DNA from: Salinispora fenicalii
GTDB taxonomy: Bacteria > Actinomycetota > Actinomycetes > Mycobacteriales > Micromonosporaceae
Reading direction: 5' to 3'
DNA length: 64,000 nucleotides
Assembly (NCBI RefSeq): GCF_000514815.1
Contig: NZ_AZWQ01000023.1
Span: forward strand, 62,001-126,000
Below are positions 8,886 to 17,400 of this stretch, piece by piece. The first letter of the stretch is position 1, and each line of letters opens with the position of its first letter. The position numbers and the translations under genes are program-made. Below the pieces are notes generated by a model that saw only the letters and a list, made by a program, of their open reading frames with translations, was not told where the DNA came from and ran no database searches.

Positions 8886-9731
8886 ATGCGTCGTCCCCAG
8901 CTGGACATCCAGCTGAAGACCCCTGACCAGATCGAGAAGATGCGCGCCGCCGGATTGGTGGTAGCGGAGGCGTTGCGCCGGATGCGGGAGGCGGTGGCTC
9001 CCGGCGTCAGTACCGCGGAGTTGGACGAGATCGCCGAGTCGACGATTCGGGCGGCGGGGGCGAGCCCGTCCTTCAAGGGCTACCACGGCTTTCCCGCCTC
9101 GATCTGCGCTTCCGTCAACGAGCAGGTCGTGCACGGCATCCCGGCCCCCACTCAGGTGCTCCGCGACGGAGACATCATCTCCCTGGACTGCGGTGCGGTG
9201 CTGGACGGTTGGCACGGGGATGCGGCCATCACTGTCGCGGTGGGCGACGTGGAGCCAGCGTTGCTGAAGATGGCCGCGGTCGCCGAGGACGCGATGTGGG
9301 CCGGCATCGCCGCGGCCGCCCGTGGCGCTGCCAGTGGCAAGGGACGGCTCACCGACATCTCCCACGCCGTCGAGACGGCGGTCCGTAAGGGCGGGCGGTA
9401 CGGCATCGTTGACGGGTACGGCGGCCACGGTATCGGCACCGAGATGCACCAGGATCCGCACGTGCTCAATCACGGCCGCCCGGGTAGGGGCCCTCGGTTG
9501 GCGACGGGGATGGCGCTGGCCATCGAACCGATGATCACGCTGGGTTCGCCGCGGACGGCTGAGCTGGCCGATGGCTGGACGGTGGTGACGCGGGACGGCT
9601 CCCGGGCGGTGCACGTGGAGCACAGCATGGCGCTGCTGCCGGACGGGGTGTGGGTGCTCACCGCGGTTGACGGAGGGCGGGAACGCCTCGGTGACCTGGT
9701 AACCGCCCGGCAATCAGCGGTTACCGGCTGA
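8886..9731 (+). CDS. map: Methionine aminopeptidase, type I
   Basis: Removes the initiator methionine from nascent proteins with small second residues. The 281-residue pita-bread-fold enzyme keeps all five metal ligands: Asp101 (DCGA), Asp112 (HGDAA), His181 (GGHGIG), Glu214 (AIEPM) and Glu245 (HVEHS). No long N-terminal SH3-like extension is present, so it is the bacterial class I type. It is 80 bases after adk with AAGAAAGG as ribosome-binding site, completing the secY-adk-map group. The last ~20 residues are poorly conserved. Confidence 0.96.
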   Translation: MRRPQLDIQLKTPDQIEKMRAAGLVVAEALRRMREAVAPGVSTAELDEIAESTIRAAGASPSFKGYHGFPASICASVNEQVVHGIPAPTQVLRDGDIISLDCGAVLDGWHGDAAITVAVGDVEPALLKMAAVAEDAMWAGIAAAARGAASGKGRLTDISHAVETAVRKGGRYGIVDGYGGHGIGTEMHQDPHVLNHGRPGRGPRLATGMALAIEPMITLGSPRTAELADGWTVVTRDGSRAVHVEHSMALLPDGVWVLTAVDGGRERLGDLVTARQSAVTG

Positions 9732-10248
9732 CCAGAGGTTCGAGACCGGCCGGGGAGCATCGGCCTGCTGGCCGAACTGCGGACGGACGGTGCTCGGCGT
9801 CGCGGAGGGCGCTGCCGGCGACCGCCCGGGTGGGCCGGACGCCCACCCCGGCTGCGGCTGATGACCACTTCTCCGGCTCCGGCTGGTGGCCCCGCCGGTG
9901 ATGCCCTTGGCTGGTGGCACCCCCCCCAGCTGGTGACGGCCCCGGTCGCCGAGCGGGTGTTGACGTGGTGCCCTGGCCCGGTCCCCAGGACCCGGACGGG
10001 GCCGGGTGATGACTGCCCGATCGCCCGGTTCGGTGAGGTCAACTGCCGGGTCGGGTAGTCGGTTTGGCGACGGCGTGCGGGCCGGCGTACACTTTCTGAT
10101 CGGCGCACAGCGTCCACTCCGGCATGCCCGCCCGCGCTTCGGCGGGTGCTGGAGCCGCGGCTGGCGCGGGTTACCTGATTTCGATCAGTCATCCCGTGAA
10201 AGACGTTGTGGGCCGTCCGGAGCAACCGACGTCAGGACAGCGGAGGAC
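9732..10248. other. map-infA spacer with infA leader
   Basis: About 520 bases with no supported gene. The proximal part is GC-rich and featureless apart from a run of eight C residues near 9920. The distal part contains a good promoter (10064-10093) and a leader of about 150 bases in front of infA that includes a CCCGCC/GGCGGG hairpin around 10127-10147. The leader may have a regulatory role, but no known element was recognised. Confidence 0.6.
10064..10093 (+). promoter_or_regulatory. Candidate infA promoter
   Basis: TTGGCG (10064-10069) and TACACT (10088-10093) are separated by 18 bases and match the principal sigma-factor pattern of actinobacteria. Transcription would begin near 10100, giving a leader of about 150 bases before infA. 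Confidence 0.5.
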
Positions 10249-10470
10249 ATGCCGAAAAAAGACGGAGCCATCGAGATCGAGGGCCGGGTCATCGAGCCCC
10301 TGCCGAATGCCATGTTCCGGGTGGAGCTTGCGAACGGGCACAAGGTGCTGGCTCACATCAGCGGCAAGATGCGGCAGCACTACATCCGTATCCTGCCGGA
10401 GGACCGGGTCGTCGTCGAACTTTCGCCGTACGACCTGACCCGAGGGCGCATCGTCTACCGCTACAAGTAA
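10249..10470 (+). CDS. infA: Translation initiation factor IF-1
   Basis: IF-1 binds the ribosomal A site and works with IF-2 and IF-3 in start-codon selection. The 73-residue OB-fold protein is full length: [20 protein letters not shown], then [19 protein letters not shown] and [13 protein letters not shown]. The frame is open far upstream, but the ATG at 10249, with GGAGG (10242-10246) just before it, gives the standard N terminus. It is followed by rpmJ, rpsM, rpsK and rpsD in the classical alpha-operon arrangement. Confidence 0.98.
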   Translation: MPKKDGAIEIEGRVIEPLPNAMFRVELANGHKVLAHISGKMRQHYIRILPEDRVVVELSPYDLTRGRIVYRYK

Positions 10471-10562
10471 GCCTGACGGCGGCCGGGTGAATCCCGTGTC
10501 CGTCTTCGTCGCCCGGAGCCGCGTTCGTCGCGTCGCCGGGCCAGATCGGAAGTAAGGCAACC

Positions 10563-10676
10563 GTGAAGGTCAAGCCGAGCGTCAAGCGGATCTGCAACAA
10601 GTGCCGGGTGATCCGCCGGCACGGCCGGGTCATGGTCATCTGCGCCGACCCGCGCCATAAGCAGCGTCAGGGCTGA
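10563..10676 (+). CDS. rpmJ: 50S ribosomal protein L36 (zinc form)
   Basis: L36 is the smallest large-subunit protein and stabilises 23S rRNA near the L7/L12 stalk base. The 37-residue product reads from a GTG codon: [14 protein letters not shown], and ends [12 protein letters not shown]. Its zinc ligands are Cys11, Cys14, Cys27 and His32, so this is the zinc-dependent form rather than the cysteine-free starvation paralogue. It lies 92 bases after infA and is followed by a hairpin. Confidence 0.97.
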   Translation: MKVKPSVKRICNKCRVIRRHGRVMVICADPRHKQRQG

Positions 10677-10682
10677 CTGTTC

Positions 10683-10708
10683 GGCCGGTCGTTACACCGC
10701 GACCGGTC
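10683..10708 (+). terminator. Hairpin after rpmJ
   Basis: GGCCGGTCG (10683-10691) can pair with CGACCGGTC (10700-10708), one G-T pair included, around an 8-base loop. It starts 6 bases after the rpmJ stop. A second stem (CCCCGG 10800-10805 with CCGGGG 10813-10818) lies further along the 264-base rpmJ-rpsM spacer. These may attenuate read-through; neither has a T run. Confidence 0.4.
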
Positions 10709-10940
10709 GACACCGGCCCCGGCCGCAGACTCCGTTACAACACAGCACATGCTCGTTCCAGCCGCAGGAGTGCGCAGCGCGTACCTCGTCGTGGTTAACC
10801 CCCGGTCGGAGGCCGGGGCCCGCTCGGGCAGCGACCGAACCGGTCGCCGGCGTCGGTTTCGGCGTCGGAGAACGGATGGTCGGTAGCGGGATGGGACGGG
10901 ACCACACCTCCGCCAGAAACCACGAGGAGTACGCCCGCAC

Positions 10941-11321
10941 ATGGCACGGCTAGTCGGCGTGGATCTCCCCCGCGAGAAGCGGTTGGAGATCGCGCTTACC
11001 TACATCTTCGGCGTGGGTCGCACCCGCGCCCTGGAGACGCTCGCCGCCACCGGCATCTCGCCGGACAAGCGCGCCCGGGACCTCACGGACGAGGAGCTCG
11101 TGCAGCTCCGCGACCACATTGAGGGCAACTACAAGGTCGAGGGTGACCTGCGCCGCGAGGTCGCCGCGGACATCCGTCGCAAGGTTGAGATCGGCTGCTA
11201 CGCCGGTATCCGGCACCGCCGGGGCCTACCGGTTCGTGGTCAGCGGACGCGGACCAACGCCCGCAGCCGCAAGGGCCCGAAGCGGACCGTCGCCGGCAAG
11301 AAGAAGCCCGGCAGGAAGTAA
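10941..11321 (+). CDS. rpsM: 30S ribosomal protein S13
   Basis: S13 is in the 30S head, contacts P-site tRNA and makes bridges to the large subunit. The 126-residue product starts [21 protein letters not shown] and contains the helix-two-turn-helix block, then [20 protein letters not shown] and a basic tail that reaches the tRNA anticodon stem. ATG 10941 follows a GAGGAG element and matches the family start. rpsK begins 18 bases after it. Confidence 0.98.
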   Translation: MARLVGVDLPREKRLEIALTYIFGVGRTRALETLAATGISPDKRARDLTDEELVQLRDHIEGNYKVEGDLRREVAADIRRKVEIGCYAGIRHRRGLPVRGQRTRTNARSRKGPKRTVAGKKKPGRK

Positions 11322-11339
11322 TAGGAGCGCAGAAGACTT

Positions 11340-11747
11340 ATGCCACCGAAGGCTCGTGCCGGAGCCGCCGTCAAGAAGGTCCGGCGCAAGGAACGCAAGA
11401 ACGTCGCCCACGGCCAGGCGCACATCAAGAGCACCTTCAACAACACCATCGTGTCCATCACGGACCCGACCGGTGCGGTCATCTCCTGGGCCTCCGCCGG
11501 CCAGGTTGGCTTCAAGGGCTCGCGCAAGTCGACTCCGTTCGCCGCGCAGCTGGCCGCCGAGGCCGCCGCGCGTCGCGCGATGGAGCACGGCATGCGCAAG
11601 GTCGACGTGTTCGTCAAGGGCCCCGGCTCCGGCCGGGAGACCGCCATCCGTTCGCTGCAGGCCGTCGGCCTGGAGGTCGGTCAGATCTCCGACGTGACCC
11701 CGCAGCCGCACAACGGGTGCCGTCCGCCGAAGCGTCGCCGGGTCTGA
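11340..11747 (+). CDS. rpsK: 30S ribosomal protein S11
   Basis: S11 forms part of the 30S platform near the mRNA exit channel. The 135-residue product has a basic N-terminal arm ([20 protein letters not shown]), the core [21 protein letters not shown] and the C-terminal [10 protein letters not shown], all typical. It lies between rpsM and rpsD with spacers of 18 and 13 bases, each holding a purine-rich ribosome-binding site, indicating one transcript. Confidence 0.98.
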
Positions 11748-11760
11748 GAGGTAGGAAGAG

Positions 11761-12387
11761 ATGGCTCGTTACACCGGTGCTGACTGCCGCCGTTGCCGGC
11801 GGGAGAAGATGAAGCTGTTCCTCAAGGGCAGCAAGTGCGATGGCCCGAAGTGCCCGTTCGAGTCCCGGCCGTTCCCGCCCGGACAGCACGGTCGTGGCCG
11901 CACGAAGGAGACGGAGTACCTGCTCCAGCACCGCGAGAAGCAGAAGGCCCGCCGGGTTTACGGCGTGCTGGAGAAGCAGTTCCGCGGTTACTACGACGAG
12001 GCCGTGGCGAAGCAGGCCAAGACCGGTGAGGTCCTCCTGCAGATCCTCGAGTCGCGGCTGGACAACGTGGTCTACCGGGCCGGCTACGCCAAGTCCCGGG
12101 ACATGGCCCGGCAGCTGGTCAAGCACGGTCACTTCACGGTGAACGGCAAGAAGGTCGACATTCCGTCGTACCGCGTCAAGGAGCACGACATCATCGAGGT
12201 CCGGGGCAAGAGCAAGGAGCTCACCCCGTTCCTGGTGGCGCAGGCCGAGGCCGGCTCCAAGAGCGTGCCGGCGTGGCTGGAGGCCATTCCGAGCCAGATG
12301 AAGGTGCTCGTGCACTCGCTCCCGAGCCGCCAGGTGATCGACACCCAGGTCCAGGAGCAGCTGATCGTCGAGCTCTACTCCAAGTAG
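11761..12387 (+). CDS. rpsD: 30S ribosomal protein S4 (zinc form)
   Basis: S4 is a primary 16S rRNA binder that nucleates 30S assembly and helps in mRNA unwinding. The 208-residue product has an N-terminal zinc knuckle with Cys9, Cys12, Cys26 and Cys31, then the S4 RNA-binding domain (SRLDNVVYRAGYAKSRDMAR, VNGKKVDIPSYRVK). In enterobacteria S4 represses its own operon; no equivalent site is evident, but a strong hairpin follows its stop and separates it from rpoA. The N terminus MARYTGADCRRCRRE is the normal one. Confidence 0.98.
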   Translation: MARYTGADCRRCRREKMKLFLKGSKCDGPKCPFESRPFPPGQHGRGRTKETEYLLQHREKQKARRVYGVLEKQFRGYYDEAVAKQAKTGEVLLQILESRLDNVVYRAGYAKSRDMARQLVKHGHFTVNGKKVDIPSYRVKEHDIIEVRGKSKELTPFLVAQAEAGSKSVPAWLEAIPSQMKVLVHSLPSRQVIDTQVQEQLIVELYSK

Positions 12388-12395
12388 TAGCTCGG

Positions 12396-12430
12396 GTGGT
12401 GGTCCGCCCCTTCCCGGGGCGGACCACCAC
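12396..12430 (+). terminator. Perfect 15-bp hairpin between rpsD and rpoA
   Basis: GTGGTGGTCCGCCCC (12396-12410) pairs perfectly with GGGGCGGACCACCAC (12416-12430) around TTCCC. It lies 8 bases past the rpsD stop and 53 bases before rpoA. As a terminator or attenuator it would uncouple RNA polymerase alpha from the ribosomal genes upstream. Confidence 0.75.
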
Positions 12431-12483
12431 AACGGTGTGTCGTGGGCGTCATATGGCGGGCGCCCCGGAAGAAAAGAGAAGAG

Positions 12484-13506
12484 ATGCTCATCTCCCAGCG
12501 ACCCTCTCTCTCCGAGGAGTCGATCAACGAGACCCGGTCCCGGTTCACCATTGAGCCGCTGGAGCCCGGCTTCGGCTACACCCTGGGCAACTCGCTGCGC
12601 CGGACGCTGTTGTCGTCCATTCCCGGTGCGGCGGTGACCTCGATCAAGATCGATGGTGTGCTGCACGAGTTCACCACGATCCCCGGGGTCAAGGAGGATG
12701 TGGTCGAGCTCGTCATGAACATCAAGGAGCTCTGCGTCAGCTCCGAGCATGACGAGCCGGTCAGCATGTACCTGCGTAAGCAGGGCCCGGGTGACGTGAC
12801 CGCGGGTGACATCCAGCCCCCGGCTGGCGTCTCGGTGCACAACCCGGACCTGAAGCTCGCCACCCTCAACGGCAAGGGCCGGCTCGACATGGAGCTGACC
12901 GTCGAGCGGGGTCGTGGCTACGTCACCGCGGCGCAGAACAAGCAGGCGGGTGCCGAGATCGGCCGGATCCCGGTCGACTCGATCTACTCGCCGGTGCTCC
13001 GGGTGACCTACCGGGTCGAGGCGACCCGGGTCGAGCAGCGGACCGACTTCGATCGCCTGATCATCGACGTCGAGTCCAAGCCGTCGATGGGGCCCCGCAC
13101 GGCCCTGGCCTCGGCCGGTTCCACGCTGGTCGAGCTCTTCGGCCTGGCCCGGGAGCTGGACGAGACCGCGGAGGGCATCGACATCGGGCCGTCCCCGCAG
13201 GACGCCCAGCTGGCAGCGGATCTGGCGCTGCCGATCGAGGAGCTGGACCTCACCGTCCGCTCCTACAACTGCCTCAAGCGCGAGGGCATCAACACCGTTG
13301 GTGAGCTCATTGGGCGTACCGAGGCTGACCTCCTCGACATCCGTAACTTCGGCCAGAAGTCGATCGACGAGGTCAAGATGAAGCTCGCTGGGATGGGCTT
13401 GGGGCTGAAGGACTCGGCCCCGAACTTTGACCCGGCGAACGTCGTGGACGCCTTCGGTGAGGCCGACTACGACACCGAGGACTACCGCGAGACTGAGCAG
13501 CTGTAA
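12484..13506 (+). CDS. rpoA: DNA-directed RNA polymerase alpha subunit
   Basis: Alpha dimerises to scaffold RNA polymerase and binds UP elements and activators. The 340-residue product starts [20 protein letters not shown]; the N-terminal assembly domain ([20 protein letters not shown]) and the C-terminal helix-hairpin domain ([29 protein letters not shown]) are intact. The frame is open from 12442, but ATG 12484 with its purine-rich upstream GAAAAGAGAAGAG gives the family-standard start and length. rplQ follows 32 bases later. Confidence 0.98.
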   Translation: MLISQRPSLSEESINETRSRFTIEPLEPGFGYTLGNSLRRTLLSSIPGAAVTSIKIDGVLHEFTTIPGVKEDVVELVMNIKELCVSSEHDEPVSMYLRKQGPGDVTAGDIQPPAGVSVHNPDLKLATLNGKGRLDMELTVERGRGYVTAAQNKQAGAEIGRIPVDSIYSPVLRVTYRVEATRVEQRTDFDRLIIDVESKPSMGPRTALASAGSTLVELFGLARELDETAEGIDIGPSPQDAQLAADLALPIEELDLTVRSYNCLKREGINTVGELIGRTEADLLDIRNFGQKSIDEVKMKLAGMGLGLKDSAPNFDPANVVDAFGEADYDTEDYRETEQL

Positions 13507-13538
13507 GCGCGGCTGAGGATTGACGAGGAGCACCGAGA

Positions 13539-14111
13539 ATGCCCACGCCCACTAAGGGTGCCCGCCTCGGCGGCAGCCCGGCGCACGAGCGGTTGATGCT
13601 GGCCAACCTGGCCATGTCGCTGTTCCAGCACGGCAAGATTCAGACCACCGAGACCAAGGCCCGGCGGCTGCGCCCGCTCGCGGAGCAGCTGATCACCAAG
13701 GCGAAGCGCGGTGACCTGGCCGCCCGGCGTCGGGTGCTCGCGGTCGTCAAGGACAAGGACGTGGTCTACACCCTGTTCGACCAGATCGCGCCCCGGTACG
13801 CCAACCGCAACGGTGGCTACACCCGGATCGTGAAGACCGGTCCGCGTAAGGGTGACGCCGCCCCGATGGCGATCATCGAGCTGGTCGAGGAGCTGGCGGT
13901 CGCGGAGCCGAAGGCGAACAAGAAGACCGCCGGCCGCAAGGCCGCGCAGCAGGAGAAGGTCGAGGCGCTCGCCCCGGCTGACGAGACCCCGGCGCCGACC
14001 AGCGGCGACCAGGACGCCGAGGCTCCCGTCTCGGTCTCGGGCGACACCGCTGCGGCCCGCGCGGACAGCGACCTCGCCGTCGAAGAGAACAACGAGCAGA
14101 ACAAGGCCTGA
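13539..14111 (+). CDS. rplQ: 50S ribosomal protein L17 with long C-terminal tail
   Basis: L17 lies near the tunnel exit of the 50S subunit. The first ~120 residues are the L17 core ([58 protein letters not shown]). The remaining ~70 residues are Ala/Glu/Asp/Ser-rich (for example [20 protein letters not shown]) and are absent from E. coli L17; acidic extensions of this sort are seen on actinobacterial L17. It is the last gene of the alpha-operon segment, ending in a very strong terminator. Confidence 0.97.
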   Translation: MPTPTKGARLGGSPAHERLMLANLAMSLFQHGKIQTTETKARRLRPLAEQLITKAKRGDLAARRRVLAVVKDKDVVYTLFDQIAPRYANRNGGYTRIVKTGPRKGDAAPMAIIELVEELAVAEPKANKKTAGRKAAQQEKVEALAPADETPAPTSGDQDAEAPVSVSGDTAAARADSDLAVEENNEQNKA

Positions 14112-14124
14112 TCGGTCAGGCTCC

Positions 14125-14162
14125 CGTCGGGCCCGACACCCACCTGGGTGTCGGGCCCGACG
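14125..14162 (+). terminator. 18-bp palindromic terminator rplQ-truA
   Basis: CGTCGGGCCCGACACCCA (14125-14142) is followed after two bases by its exact reverse complement (14145-14162). It lies 13 bases after the rplQ stop and ends 17 bases before the chosen truA start, so it closes the ribosomal operon and would allow only reduced read-through into truA. Confidence 0.85.
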
Positions 14163-14179
14163 TGCGGAAGGGGACACGA

Positions 14180-15010
14180 GTGCAGGAGCGCACCCGGGTA
14201 CGGCTGGATGTCTCGTACGACGGCACCGACTTCTCCGGCTGGGCGGTCCAGCCGCAGCGGCGTACGGTCGCCGGTGCGCTCGTCGCAGCGCTTGACCTGG
14301 TGCTCGGTGTCGGCGCGGCGACCGGGCTTACCGTCGCCGGCCGGACCGACGCCGGTGTGCACGCCACCGGACAGGTCTGCCATGTCGACCTGCTGACCGA
14401 GGTGTGGCAGCGGCACGAAAGCACCTTGCTGCGACGGCTGGCCCGGGTGCTCCCCGTCGACGTGCGGGTACGGGCGATGACGGGGACGTCGGATGACTTC
14501 GACGCCCGCTTCTCGGCGACCTTCCGGCGGTACGAGTACCAAGTCACGGACGCGCCCTGGGGCGCTGAGCCGTTGCGGCGGCATGACATCCTGGCCTGGC
14601 CGAGCCGGCTCGACTTGGCCGCGCTGAACCTGGCCGCCGGTGGGCTGGTGGGGGAGCATGACTTCGCCGCGTACTGCCGGCGTAAGGAGAACGCGACGAC
14701 GCTGCGGGAGGTGACCCGGCTGGACTGGCGGCGTGCTCCGGACGGGATTCTCGTGGCGACCGTGCAGGCCGACGCCTTCTGCCAGGCGATGGTGCGCAGT
14801 CTGGTCGGCGCGATGTTGGCCGTCGGGGATGGCCGCCGCCCCGCTGACTGGCCGGCCGGCCTGCTCGCCCGTCGGGAGCGCGCCAGCGAGGTGAATGTCG
14901 CCCCGGCACACGGCTTGACCCTGGTCGAGGTGGGCTACCCGGACGATCCGGCCGAGTATGCCCGCCGGGCGGACCGGACCCGCCGGTTGCGGGTGCCGCC
15001 GCCGGCCTGA
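14180..15010 (+). CDS. truA: tRNA pseudouridine(38-40) synthase
   Basis: TruA converts uridines 38, 39 and 40 of tRNA anticodon stems to pseudouridine. The 276-residue product has the catalytic aspartate at Asp57 in the TruA signature GRTDAGVHATGQVCH, preceded by the N-terminal block VSYDGTDFSGWAVQP. GTG 14180 was chosen because GAAGGGGA (14167-14174) sits 5 bases upstream; the earlier GTG at 14162 lies in the terminator stem. truA usually follows rplQ in actinobacteria; here it is followed by accessory genes instead of rplM. Confidence 0.94.
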   Translation: MQERTRVRLDVSYDGTDFSGWAVQPQRRTVAGALVAALDLVLGVGAATGLTVAGRTDAGVHATGQVCHVDLLTEVWQRHESTLLRRLARVLPVDVRVRAMTGTSDDFDARFSATFRRYEYQVTDAPWGAEPLRRHDILAWPSRLDLAALNLAAGGLVGEHDFAAYCRRKENATTLREVTRLDWRRAPDGILVATVQADAFCQAMVRSLVGAMLAVGDGRRPADWPAGLLARRERASEVNVAPAHGLTLVEVGYPDDPAEYARRADRTRRLRVPPPA

Positions 15011-15048
15011 GGTGGGGCGCGGGCGGGGCCGGTGCGAGAATTGACGGT

Positions 15049-15654
15049 GTGACCGGCGACCACTACTTCACCGTTGAACCGGCGACTGCCGCCCGACCTC
15101 GGGACGTGGAGTTCTCCGCGGGCGGACGCGACTACACCCTGGCCTCCGCCGGTGGTGTCTTCTCCGCCGGGCGCCTCGACCCGGGGACGGCGGTGCTGCT
15201 GCGCAAGGCCGAGCTACCGGCGCCGGAGAGCACCGGTCACCTGCTCGACCTCGGCTGCGGCTTTGGGCCGATCACCTGTGTGCTCGCCACCTCGGTGCCG
15301 TCGGCCACCGTCTGGGCCGTCGATGTCAACGAGCGGGCTCGGGAGCTGACCACAGCCAACGCCGCGCGGGTCGGGGCGGCGGATCGGGTCCGGGTCGCCC
15401 CGCCGGACGCGGTGCCAGCAGCGGTGACTTTTGCTCAGATCTGGTCGAATCCGCCGATCCGGATCGGCAAGAACGAGCTGCACCAGCTCCTGCTGCGCTG
15501 GCTGCCTCGGCTGGCGCCGGGCGGGGTGGCCTGGCTGGTTGTCGCCCGCCATCTCGGTGGTGACTCGTTACATCGATGGCTCTCCGAGCGAGGCTGGCAG
15601 GTGGCGCGGCCGGCGAGCCAGAAGGGCTACCGGGTATTGCGGGTGACCCGGTAA
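15049..15654 (+). CDS. RsmC-like class I SAM methyltransferase
   Basis: A 201-residue member of the small-domain methyltransferase family that includes 16S rRNA m2G1207 methyltransferase RsmC. The SAM-binding motif I DLGCGFG is at residues 67-73, an acidic motif II follows at VDVN, and the catalytic-loop motif NPPIRIGK at 134-141 matches the NPPFH-type loop of RNA guanine-N2 methyltransferases. It corresponds to the C-terminal catalytic half of E. coli RsmC without the N-terminal domain. It starts with GTG, 38 bases after truA, with no obvious ribosome-binding site. The exact RNA substrate is inferred. Confidence 0.8.
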   Translation: MTGDHYFTVEPATAARPRDVEFSAGGRDYTLASAGGVFSAGRLDPGTAVLLRKAELPAPESTGHLLDLGCGFGPITCVLATSVPSATVWAVDVNERARELTTANAARVGAADRVRVAPPDAVPAAVTFAQIWSNPPIRIGKNELHQLLLRWLPRLAPGGVAWLVVARHLGGDSLHRWLSERGWQVARPASQKGYRVLRVTR

Positions 15655-15695
15655 AACGGGTTGGCCCGGCCGGGTTGGCCGGGCAGGATGCCTTC

Positions 15696-17375
15696 GTGGG
15701 TTACGTGGACGTGGCAGCCGTTGGGCACTGGTTGCCTGATGGGCGACAGCTCTTCGCCGATGTATCGTTCCGGGTCGCTGATGGCGCCAAGATCGCTTTG
15801 GTCGGGCCGAACGGCGCGGGCAAGACGACGTTGCTGCGGATGGTCGCCGGCGACCTGCCGGTGCAGCGCGGCACGATCGCCCGGGCCGGCGGACTGGGCG
15901 TGATGCGTCAGTTCATCGGGATGATCGGCGATGAGTCAACCCTCGCTGACTTGGCTCTCTCCCTCGCCCCGTCCCGGCTGCGCGAGGCGGGCCGCCGGGT
16001 CGCCGGGACCGAGTCCGCGATGCGGGCGGCCGAGGTGCGTGGCAAATACAGCACGGCCGCCGGTAAGGCCCAGCTCGCGTACGCGGAGGCGCTCGCCGCC
16101 TGGGGAGAGGCGGGCGGGTACGACGCGGAGGTGCTCTTCGACACCGTCACCACGATCGTGCTCGACCTGCCGTGGGACACGGCGCGGCACCGCCCGGTCC
16201 GGACGCTCTCCGGCGGCCAGCAGAAGCGTTTCGCCCTGGAGCTACTCCTGCGTGGTCCGGAAGAGGTGCTTCTGCTCGATGAGCCGGACAACTTCCTCGA
16301 CGTGCCCGGGAAGCGGTGGTTGGAGGCGCGGCTGCGGGAATCCGGCAAGTCGGTGCTGTACGTCTCGCACGACCGGGAGTTGCTGGCCCGCACCGCGGAC
16401 CGGGTGGTGGCCGTCGAGGGTGGTGGCGCGTGGGTGCACCCGGGCGGCTTCGCCAGCTGGCACGAGGCCCGGGTCGCCCGGCATGACCGCCTCGACGAGC
16501 AGCGTCGGCGGTGGGACGAGGAACACCAGAAGCTGCGGGAACTGATGCTGATGTACAAGCAGAAGGCCGCGTACAACTCCGGTATGGCCTCCCGCTACCA
16601 GGCCGCTCAGACCCGGTTGCGGAAGTTCGAGGAGGCCGGGCCGCCGCCCGTACCCCCGAAGGAGCAGGACATCCGGATGCGGCTGGCCGGCGGCCGGACC
16701 GGCAAGCGTGCCCTGATCTGCGAGCAGTTGGAGCTCGACGGTCTGACCTACCCCTTTGACCTGGAGCTCTGGTACGGCGACCGGCTCGCCGTGCTCGGTG
16801 CCAACGGGACCGGGAAGTCGCACTTCCTCCGCCTGATCGCCCGGGGCGGAACCGACCCGGATCCGGTGAATCAGCCGGTTGACGGCGGTGCGGGACTCGC
16901 GCCCGTCGGGCACGACGGGATGGCTCGCCTCGGTGCCCGGGTCCGGCCCGGCCACTTCTCCCAGACCCACGACCGGCCGGAGCTGATGGAGCGGACGCTG
17001 GTCGACATCCTCTGGCGGGGCGATGAACACCGCACCGGCATGGACCGGCACGCGGCGATGGCCGCGCTGTCCCGGTACGAGTTGGCCGGGCAGGGAGACC
17101 AGCGGTTCGGCACCCTCTCCGGCGGCCAGCAGGCCCGTTTCCTGGTGCTGCTGCTGGAGTTGTCCGGGACGACCCTGCTGCTGCTCGACGAGCCGACGGA
17201 CAACCTGGACCTGGCCTCTGCGGAGGCGCTCGAAGCGGGGCTGGCCGCGTTCGCGGGGACGGTGGTGGCGGTGACCCATGATCGATGGTTCACCCGTTCG
17301 TTCGATCGGTTCCTACTGTTCCAAGGGGACGGCGAGGTGGTGGAGGTCGCCGAGCCCGTCTGGGATGTGGCCTGA
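15696..17375 (+). CDS. ABC-F family ATPase (translation or resistance factor)
   Basis: A 559-residue soluble protein with two ABC ATPase domains and no membrane segments. Domain 1: Walker A GPNGAGKT at 37-44, signature LSGGQQKR, Walker B VLLLDEPDNFLD. Domain 2: GANGTGKS, signature LSGGQQAR, Walker B LLLLDEPTDNLD. The linker around residues 265-325 is charged and helical (RRRWDEEHQKLRELMLMYKQ), as in ABC-F proteins that bind the ribosomal E site. GTG 15696 is preferred; the upstream open frame overlaps the methyltransferase gene. It could act in translation or antibiotic protection; the sequence does not decide. Confidence 0.85.
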   Translation: MGYVDVAAVGHWLPDGRQLFADVSFRVADGAKIALVGPNGAGKTTLLRMVAGDLPVQRGTIARAGGLGVMRQFIGMIGDESTLADLALSLAPSRLREAGRRVAGTESAMRAAEVRGKYSTAAGKAQLAYAEALAAWGEAGGYDAEVLFDTVTTIVLDLPWDTARHRPVRTLSGGQQKRFALELLLRGPEEVLLLDEPDNFLDVPGKRWLEARLRESGKSVLYVSHDRELLARTADRVVAVEGGGAWVHPGGFASWHEARVARHDRLDEQRRRWDEEHQKLRELMLMYKQKAAYNSGMASRYQAAQTRLRKFEEAGPPPVPPKEQDIRMRLAGGRTGKRALICEQLELDGLTYPFDLELWYGDRLAVLGANGTGKSHFLRLIARGGTDPDPVNQPVDGGAGLAPVGHDGMARLGARVRPGHFSQTHDRPELMERTLVDILWRGDEHRTGMDRHAAMAALSRYELAGQGDQRFGTLSGGQQARFLVLLLELSGTTLLLLDEPTDNLDLASAEALEAGLAAFAGTVVAVTHDRWFTRSFDRFLLFQGDGEVVEVAEPVWDVA

Positions 17376-17387
17376 GCGTGGGCGGCA

Positions 17388-17393
17388 TAGGGT
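17388..17393 (+). promoter_or_regulatory. Candidate leaderless -10 (TAGGGT) for the aldo/keto reductase
   Basis: TAGGGT ends 7 bases before the GTG start at 17401 and fits the TANNNT-N6-8-start arrangement of actinobacterial leaderless genes. No convincing -35 was seen. Confidence 0.4.
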
Positions 17394-17400
17394 GGATTTC

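Noticed and set aside
11614..13533. 639-codon minus-strand frame opposite rpsD and rpoA
   Set aside because: Shadow of highly conserved genes; no recognizable domain.
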